DNA from: Verrucomicrobia bacterium UBA4286
GTDB lineage: Bacteria > Verrucomicrobiota > Kiritimatiellia > RFP12 > UBA1067
Direction: 5' to 3'
DNA: 19,931 nucleotides
Assembly (NCBI GenBank): GCA_002395905.1
Contig: DGVK01000139.1
Location: forward strand, 13,772-33,702
A program made the position numbers and the translations under genes. Within the stretch, counting starts at the first letter, position 1; each line of letters begins with the position of its first letter. The notes under the pieces are model-generated. The model saw only the letters and a program-made list of their open reading frames with translations. It searched no databases and had not been told where the DNA came from. Positions 14,186 through 19,931 of this stretch are shown here, one piece after another.

Positions 14186-14199
14186 GGCGCAGAAGCGCC
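14186..14199. repeat. Short hairpin next to the giant gene's terminator
   Basis: GGCGC-AGAA-GCGCC is a perfect 5-bp stem with a 4-base loop. It sits directly after the T-rich tail of the larger terminator hairpin (minus-strand order), between it and the orphan tail module. Its role is unknown. Confidence 0.4.
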
Positions 14200-14200
14200 A

Positions 14201-14241
14201 CATAAATAATGCGGCGCTCATGCTTACGCACGAACGCCGCA
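14201..14241 (-). terminator. Terminator hairpin of the giant gene
   Basis: Minus-strand reading gives TGCGGCG, then TT, an inner stem CGTGC/GCATG closed by a GTAA tetraloop, AG, and CGCCGCA, followed by TTATTTATG. The outer 7-bp and inner 5-bp stems form one long hairpin starting about 30 bases after the giant gene's TAA. The T-rich tail is modest. Confidence 0.7.
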
Positions 14242-14271
14242 CGATTGGGCTAGTAAAGCCTGCTAACTAGC

Positions 14272-17200
14272 TTACTCTTCGGCCGTAAAGGCTGTGGTAC
14301 CAACCTTGATCTTGATGAAGTAGGCCTCACCAGTAGAGGGCTTGGTCACACCCAGGTTGAGCGTGCCGGTTGTGTTGAGCTCGCCAGCGGGGGCCTTGAG
14401 CGTGGTGACGTCCGCGCCAGCCGCCGTGCCATAGTAGAGGCCGGGCTTCACAGTGATGGTGCCAAGCGCAGTACCCGCCGTCGCAGCCTCAAGTGCAGCG
14501 AGAGCGTTGCCATCAGCAGTCTCGGTCACTTCATCGGCAAAGCCGGTGATGGTGACCGCATAGACGCCATCGGTTTCAGTAGCCGTTGCGCTGAACTTGA
14601 AGTAGGTCTTGTAGGTCGGCGCATCAACGCCAGTCACTTCCGCAGGCACCGTCACCGTAGCCTTCGCAATCGCCGCAGCTTCGGCAGAGCCAGCCGCCGC
14701 GATCTCTTCCGCCGTCGGGGTTACTTCCTGCATGGAGCCGTCGACAGTCGGGTTGATGCCGCTAGACGTCCAGGACGCGACGAGCGTGATGTTGCCAGTC
14801 ACAGGCGTCGCGAAGTCATAGGCAGAGCCGCCAAGCGTCCAGCCGGCGAAGGTGAAGCCATCCTTGGTCGGCTCGGCCGGCGCGGTGGCTGTGGAGCCCT
14901 TCTGGACGGTCTGAGCCGCAGGAGCGGGCGTACCGCCATCGGCGTCAAACGTCACCGTGTAGTTAGGCAGAGCCGCAACCACCCATACGCCGTTGTCCTC
15001 GGTTGACTCATAACCAGCCGCGACGAAGGTGCCGGCACCGTCAGCCCAGCTGTCATCGCCGAGCGCGGGATCGTTCTGCTTGAAGCTACCGCCGTAGATG
15101 GTGATAAGCTGAGTCGCGACATTGGCCTGGTTGACAGCCATGCCTATCCATCCAGCCTTGTACTGGTATTCCTCGGCAGTTTCGTTCTTGTAGGTACCGC
15201 TATTGATGGTGACAGTAGCGCCACTGAACGGATAGACGCAAGCGCCAGCCTTCGAATTTACCGTGACCGTGAGGCCAGTGAGCGTGACCGCAGAGCCGGA
15301 GCGAGCCGTGATCGCATACACGCCGTCCTTGACGATCGCCGTATCGTCTTGCGTGCAGTCGATGGTGCCGTTCTTGATCGTGACCGTGCCGCTCTTGACA
15401 TCGAACACGCTGCCATTGCCGCTCGTGCCCTCACGGGTGAGCGTATAGCCGCCGAGGTCGATGGTCATCGAGCAGTTGGGCTCTGCGCGTGTGGCGAGCG
15501 TTTCATTACCTAGCATGGTGACTGTGTAACGAGTTGAATTCTCAACTGGGGCAATTGTGATGTCGGCAATTGCAGCCACAATAGATGCGTATTCCTTGGG
15601 ATAGCCATCGGCCGTTCTCCAAGTACCGCTGTCATTTACCTCCTTTGTTGTGCGCACGAGAGCAGAACCGGTCGTGTACGAGACAACATCATCCGAAACA
15701 GTGGTCTCGGAAATAACATAACCCTGTGGCGCAGATACGGTGAAGGTAAACGAACCGGCCTTGACGATTACGGTCTCGCCCGCAGTCAGCGTATAGGACG
15801 CTGCGGCAAGCAGCTCAATCGTATCGGTGCCATTCGCGGCGGTAACGGCCTCGGTAAATGTCGGATAGGTATCACCATTTACACGAGCCGCCGCGCCAGT
15901 AAGCACAACCGCTGTTTCAGTATTGGACAGTGCCCAAGTATCGGTAACTGTTTCGTTCAATGTCACGACAACCTGCGAATCCGCAGCGCGCGTAACGCTT
16001 GCACCAGTGGCAATCGTGTATTCGCCGGCAGTCAGGGTTTCGCTGTACAAGAGAACATTGAGGTCGCCGCTGATCGTCACTGCACCAGATGCGGCGAATA
16101 CCGATGTCTCGCTACTAAGCGCCGTCACGGCAATAGTTGCGCCATCGCCGAAGGTCAAAGCACCCGACACAGCAATCGCCGCAGGGCCGATGCGGTAATA
16201 CGTTCCGTTTACCGTCAGATTGCCGGCAATCGTGAGGGCTGTCGGCGAAAGGAATGCCCCTGCGTTAATCGTAACCGGCGCAGTCAAGGTGTGGTTGCCG
16301 CCATTAATCTGGCAAGGCATACCCGCAGCACCGACAGGAATTGTCACACTCGATTCCGTCACATCTCCTAAGAGCGAAACTTGTAAATAAGCCGTCGCCT
16401 GGTCAGTAACCGCCGCCCAGGCATTGATGGCCCCTTGGACTGTGGTGTACTTCACATTGTTGAACTGCGCCACATATGGCTTCGCTTCGGTGTCGGTAAT
16501 CGTCACCGCATCGCCTTCAGCGACATTCGTAAGCGTATAGCTGCTCGTTCCCTCGAGTTCATAGCCCTCGGCCGCCGTATAGGTGACGGTGATGGTCGAA
16601 CCCGCAGGGACAGAATAGCTCGTACCACCTGCTGTGGTAGGCGTATATGTATTCGTGCCATCCGAGACGACTACCGAAGCGTTTGCAACTGTAGGAACCG
16701 TGATAGCCACATATGTAATCGGCACGACTCTGGTGACAACGCCATTCGCGTCGATGGCGGCATCGTCAACCGTCTCCCCATTGATCTGGACGACAACCCC
16801 TTCACCGAAGGTGGAGCCGGAGCCGAAGGTGGCAATGGTGCCGCCGGGCCCAATCTCACTTTCTGTCACGACATTGAGCGTTGTGCCGGCCGCAAGTGCG
16901 ACAGGGCCAGCCCAGCTACCACCGTCAAGTTCGAGCACGCCTGCGTTGACTGCAAGTGAGCCAGTAGAGGTGTTGGCTTTGGTGAGCTTAAGCGTGCCAT
17001 CGCCGGACTTTGTGATACCTCCGTTGGTGTCAGCGTAGGGATCTGTCGTCTCGACGATTGCGTTGAGCGTAAGCGTCGCACCGCTGTTAACCGAGACATT
17101 CGCAGCCTGCTTGCGCACCCAGATGGTCGCCGCGTCAGTTTCCGAATCAATGGAGGAGTCTGCCGTGACGGTGATTGTTCCCATGCCATTGAAGAGGTCA

Positions 17201-19734
17201 AGTGCACGGTCGTCGGCATCATTTTTGACGAGATACACGGAGCCGCCGTTCAGGTTGAGGTCGCGTGTGAAGGTCTCACGCTTTGAGATGGTTAGCTTGC
17301 CGCCAGCGGCGATATTAATCGGATACGTGAAGTTATAGCCGAGGAGATCGCCCTTCGTAAGCTGCATATCGCCGCCGTTGAGAATATTGATCGTGGAATA
17401 TGCGAAGTGTCCGTTGGCGGAAGAGCCGGTGTCGGCAATAACGACAGTGCCCGCGCCAACTTCGATGACAGGGGTGGAGTTCTGGCCAGTAGAGTTGATG
17501 AGGTACTGAGGAGCAAGCGTAATCGTATTGCCCTCGCCGGGCACCAGCTCAAGCTTCGCGCCCTCTCCGGTAAGATTGATGTTGCCGGTGCCGATCTTGG
17601 CTCCGGAGCCTTCGAATCTCAACGTGCCGCCGGAGACCGTTACGCCACCAGTAGCCGTGCCGGCGCCAGTCACCTTGAGAACGCCAGAACCCGTTTTCGT
17701 CAGCGCACCCGCGCCGCTGAGCGGAGCAGAGAGTGTGACGGTGTTTGAGTCTGTGTTGATAGTCGTCGTTTTGTTCTGGTTAAGAATCGTGCCTCCCGCC
17801 TTGGAGTTGGCTATGGTCAAGTCAGCCCTGGCTGCAATCGTGCCGCCGGCGAGGTTGATAGCGCCGCCGTTGGAACTATTCTGGAAGTTGATGCCGCCAG
17901 AGCCGAGGTTCAGCGTGCCATTCTGGAGGATGTTCAGTGTGCCAGTGCCACTATGCCCGTTGCCACCGTTCTGGATGCCAAGGGCGTTCACCGTCGCGGC
18001 AGACGAACCGCCGCCGATAGCCCATGTTGCCGTTCCATCCCAGCCAAGGCGAGAGATTGCGTTGTCTGCCGTAAACGTTCCGCCAAGCGTCTTCAATGCA
18101 ACCGTGCTGCCCCAGTGACCTAGAAGGATGGACGCTTGGTTGCTTGTCGGCCCAGAATTGCCCGTCACCGTAACGGTTCCGGCGTTCTGGTTGACCGTTT
18201 GCGTCTTGGTTCCGTTTGAGTTGCCGAGGACTAAACGCGTAAAGGTCGCGTCAGTGCCTGCATTGAAATTGACCGTCTTATTGCCGAACAAGTAGAATCC
18301 ATCGCCTGTGAAATTCAGCGGCTGGGCGAAGTTGAACGTGCCCTCGGCAGCGTTATTGGAAATCGGACTCGGAGCACCAGTCAGCGTATCAGAGCCGGAA
18401 ATGCCGATTGTATCAGTAGAAAGCGTATTCTGACCAAAGGTAGGAATCCTCGTGAAGTTCACAAACTCAACATTGGCAGGATCGTCGTTGATGAAGTTAA
18501 GTTCGGAAATGTTGACATCTACGCCTTCCGACCTTTCAATAGTAAGTTTATCTGCGCCGTTTAGCTCAATGGAAGCTGCCTGGACTTCCTCGTCAAACAC
18601 AATCTTTCCGCCATCGGTATAGGCCACCGTGATTTTCGGGACGGGACTGTTGACCCAGCCCTCGGGCTTGACTTCAGACCAATTGACGGTACTGCTGCCA
18701 ATGTCGAGCGAGGCATCCGCGAACTTAGTAATCGTTACCGCGATGCCAGCGTCAGTGTAAGCAGGCGACTCAAACGCATATCCTTCAGCAGGAGTTGGGA
18801 GCGTGACGGAGGGGTTGGAGGCTGCGGAGATCTTGCCGATGACGAGAGTGGTCGTCGCTTCCGTCTCGTCAGAGCCGGGCATTGTGAACGTGACATCCGA
18901 GGCATCAATCGTCGTGGTTGCTGGGAGATAGAGGTAAGTCGCTGTGAGCGAGTCGGTCAACTTGAGTGTGGTCGCCTCGCCGACAACGGTGAGCGCGGGA
19001 ACAGTTGCGTCTGAATCGACAGTTACGACGCCATCCGCGACCTCGCCTTTCACAACGACTGGATCGGAGCCGGTCGAAAGGGAAACGCCATCCGATGTCG
19101 TCGTGATGGTTGTCGCCGTTGCCGCGCTTACCTCGAAGTCGCAACGGATGCTGTAGCGGCCATCGTCCATAACGCAGACGGTCTGGTCGGACGTGACACT
19201 ACCTGAATTCGCACCATGCCACGCTCCTGTGAAGCGAGCCTGTTTTGCGCCGGACATTGCGCCGCCAACTGTAAGGGAGGAGACATCAGTAGCGAAGTAG
19301 TAGTAGTACTGGGCGTTGGGCGAAATTACCAAATTCGTGAATTCGAATGTTGAGCTGCCGTTCGCCGACCACTGTTCGCCTGCGGCGCTAATTCCGACAA
19401 TTACACCCTGCGGCGTCGTCACGACGAGGTATGGGTCTAACTCGGTGCCACTTGCCCTGCCGATGTCTGCATTGTTGTGACCCGACGAATGCCAATAGAC
19501 CTTGATGGAATCCAGCTTTACGGCATCAGCCGTGGCTGCGATGTCATTACCATCGGTATTAAACATCCAATCCGCATTAATTTTGAAACGCTGGTAGTTG
19601 GCGTTTCCGTAAGCTCCCGTTCTGAACGTGGTAGCGTCGTCCTTATATGTGGAGTAAGTCGCTGCCCATGACACCAGTGGCGTCGCAAGACACAGTGCAA
19701 GCACAAAGCGCTTAATTTTTGTCAGTGTGTTCAT
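14272..19734 (-). CDS. Giant exported beta-repeat surface protein with PATR and InlB-type repeats
   Basis: The 1820-residue protein starts with a signal peptide (MNTLTKIKRFVLALCLATPLVSWA, cut near 24), then an unrecognised N-terminal domain (about 25-205, with a Tyr run at 143-146). Beta-helix-like regions follow, carrying two autotransporter-associated beta-strand (PATR) repeats (about 672-706, ALTKTGSGVLKVTGAG; about 904-936, GGITKSGDGTLKLTKANTS). Three copies of a Y-x-(S/T)-h-x-x-A-h module start near 1096, 1290 and 1382. An InlB B-repeat/Flg_new unit spans about 1592-1655 (YTVTFDADGGTPAPAAQTV; FTFAGWTLGG), and the tail module GLYY to IKIKV ends the protein. No C-terminal beta-barrel, LPXTG or T9SS signal is recognised, so export beyond Sec is unclear. 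A role in adhesion or as an extracellular matrix protein is inferred. AAAGGA lies 9 bases before the ATG. Confidence 0.92.
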   Translation of the reverse strand: MNTLTKIKRFVLALCLATPLVSWAATYSTYKDDATTFRTGAYGNANYQRFKINADWMFNTDGNDIAATADAVKLDSIKVYWHSSGHNNADIGRASGTELDPYLVVTTPQGVIVGISAAGEQWSANGSSTFEFTNLVISPNAQYYYYFATDVSSLTVGGAMSGAKQARFTGAWHGANSGSVTSDQTVCVMDDGRYSIRCDFEVSAATATTITTTSDGVSLSTGSDPVVVKGEVADGVVTVDSDATVPALTVVGEATTLKLTDSLTATYLYLPATTTIDASDVTFTMPGSDETEATTTLVIGKISAASNPSVTLPTPAEGYAFESPAYTDAGIAVTITKFADASLDIGSSTVNWSEVKPEGWVNSPVPKITVAYTDGGKIVFDEEVQAASIELNGADKLTIERSEGVDVNISELNFINDDPANVEFVNFTRIPTFGQNTLSTDTIGISGSDTLTGAPSPISNNAAEGTFNFAQPLNFTGDGFYLFGNKTVNFNAGTDATFTRLVLGNSNGTKTQTVNQNAGTVTVTGNSGPTSNQASILLGHWGSTVALKTLGGTFTADNAISRLGWDGTATWAIGGGSSAATVNALGIQNGGNGHSGTGTLNILQNGTLNLGSGGINFQNSSNGGAINLAGGTIAARADLTIANSKAGGTILNQNKTTTINTDSNTVTLSAPLSGAGALTKTGSGVLKVTGAGTATGGVTVSGGTLRFEGSGAKIGTGNINLTGEGAKLELVPGEGNTITLAPQYLINSTGQNSTPVIEVGAGTVVIADTGSSANGHFAYSTINILNGGDMQLTKGDLLGYNFTYPINIAAGGKLTISKRETFTRDLNLNGGSVYLVKNDADDRALDLFNGMGTITVTADSSIDSETDAATIWVRKQAANVSVNSGATLTLNAIVETTDPYADTNGGITKSGDGTLKLTKANTSTGSLAVNAGVLELDGGSWAGPVALAAGTTLNVVTESEIGPGGTIATFGSGSTFGEGVVVQINGETVDDAAIDANGVVTRVVPITYVAITVPTVANASVVVSDGTNTYTPTTAGGTSYSVPAGSTITVTYTAAEGYELEGTSSYTLTNVAEGDAVTITDTEAKPYVAQFNNVKYTTVQGAINAWAAVTDQATAYLQVSLLGDVTESSVTIPVGAAGMPCQINGGNHTLTAPVTINAGAFLSPTALTIAGNLTVNGTYYRIGPAAIAVSGALTFGDGATIAVTALSSETSVFAASGAVTISGDLNVLLYSETLTAGEYTIATGASVTRAADSQVVVTLNETVTDTWALSNTETAVVLTGAAARVNGDTYPTFTEAVTAANGTDTIELLAAASYTLTAGETVIVKAGSFTFTVSAPQGYVISETTVSDDVVSYTTGSALVRTTKEVNDSGTWRTADGYPKEYASIVAAIADITIAPVENSTRYTVTMLGNETLATRAEPNCSMTIDLGGYTLTREGTSGNGSVFDVKSGTVTIKNGTIDCTQDDTAIVKDGVYAITARSGSAVTLTGLTVTVNSKAGACVYPFSGATVTINSGTYKNETAEEYQYKAGWIGMAVNQANVATQLITIYGGSFKQNDPALGDDSWADGAGTFVAAGYESTEDNGVWVVAALPNYTVTFDADGGTPAPAAQTVQKGSTATAPAEPTKDGFTFAGWTLGGSAYDFATPVTGNITLVASWTSSGINPTVDGSMQEVTPTAEEIAAAGSAEAAAIAKATVTVPAEVTGVDAPTYKTYFKFSATATETDGVYAVTITGFADEVTETADGNALAALEAATAGTALGTITVKPGLYYGTAAGADVTTLKAPAGELNTTGTLNLGVTKPSTGEAYFIKIKVGTTAFTAEE

Positions 19735-19800
19735 ATGTTTTTCCTTTGGGTTTTGTGTTTGTGTATTATGGAAAATGGATGAAATGGGGTTGTGAGGGGA

Positions 19801-19830
19801 AGTATATCAAAACTGGCCGTCAGGTGTCAA
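19801..19830 (-). promoter_or_regulatory. Sigma70-type promoter of the giant gene
   Basis: Minus-strand TTGACA (19830-19825) and TATACT (19806-19801) are separated by 18 bases. The predicted start near 19794 gives a leader of about 60 bases carrying AAAGGA before the ATG. This is one of only two promoters in the window with a consensus -35. Confidence 0.85.
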
Positions 19831-19857
19831 CTGCCCCCACTATTAAGTGACATTATC

Positions 19858-19925
19858 TTTTTCTTTTGCACGTGCAAAAGAAAAAAGGCCGGAACGATTG
19901 GCGCGTGCAAAAGAAAAAAGGCCGG
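19858..19925. repeat. 28-bp palindrome and 22-bp direct repeat upstream of the giant gene
   Basis: Positions 19858-19885 form a perfect palindrome centred on GCACGTGC with T5CT4 and A4GA5 arms. Overlapping it, the 22-base unit starting CGTGCAAAAG and ending GGCCGG occurs at 19871-19892 and again exactly at 19904-19925, a 33-base period. On the minus strand each unit reads CCGGCC followed by a six-T run, so the copies may be terminator tails of a gene outside the window, or the edge of a repeat array. Confidence 0.8.
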
Positions 19926-19931
19926 CGGCGT

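Noticed and set aside
14164..14271. Integron attC-like site suggested by several nested inverted repeats
   Set aside because: No matching core-site pair or integrase is seen; the main hairpin with a T-rich tail is explained better as a terminator.
19858..19931. Start of a CRISPR array
   Set aside because: Only two copies of a 22-base A-rich unit with an 11-base gap are visible; the spacing is too short for CRISPR and no cas gene is present.

Overview
The window reads as chromosome of a G+C-rich, Gram-negative anaerobe of the PVC superphylum, most likely a gut-type Kiritimatiellota (Verrucomicrobia relative). This placement is inference. It rests on tandem secreted FGE-fold (SUMF1-like) proteins with an N-terminal beta-sandwich, a giant secreted protein with autotransporter-associated beta-strand repeats, a LacI-sensor/AraC-HTH regulator, and GH20 and RhaT genes together. 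No plasmid, phage, IS or CRISPR hallmark was seen. No gene-free stretch exceeds 300 bases; the longest are 19735-19931, 7700-7880 and 12544-12690, and each holds regulatory sequence.

Region 1 (1-4448, minus strand) is a compact housekeeping operon read from scpB through a TPR/LysM lipoprotein, a small membrane protein, a second LysM coiled-coil protein and purD into a WalJ/YycJ-like metallo-hydrolase cut by the window edge. Neighbours overlap or nearly abut (TGATG, ATGA and TTGA junctions). Region 2 (4498-6485, minus) pairs an MTA/SAH nucleosidase with a cytoplasmic GH20-type glycosidase. Region 3 (6541-7820, minus) is a strong sigma70-type promoter, a leader, tRNA-Arg(CCU) and a RhaT-family transporter whose Shine-Dalgarno lies just after the tRNA CCA.

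Region 4 (7841-13974) is the most distinctive. A divergent XylR-type regulator (plus strand) faces an apparent four-gene minus-strand operon: an 83-residue exported protein, two tandem FGE-fold secreted paralogues lacking the catalytic cysteines of true formylglycine-generating enzymes, and an exported nitrilase-glycerophosphodiesterase fusion. A 17-bp inverted repeat overlaps the operon's -10 box and may be the operator. All four products have signal peptides, so this looks like an envelope or extracellular system switched by a small ligand, probably a sugar.

Region 5 (13991-19931, minus) is an 1820-residue exported beta-repeat protein with its own canonical promoter and hairpin terminator. 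Just beyond the terminator lies an orphan copy of its C-terminal tail module. The window ends in a palindrome plus a 22-bp direct repeat.

A recurring signal is TGGTATAAT placed 7-9 bases before the start codon of three transcription units (scpB, mtnN, regulator), none with a Shine-Dalgarno sequence, which suggests leaderless mRNAs.
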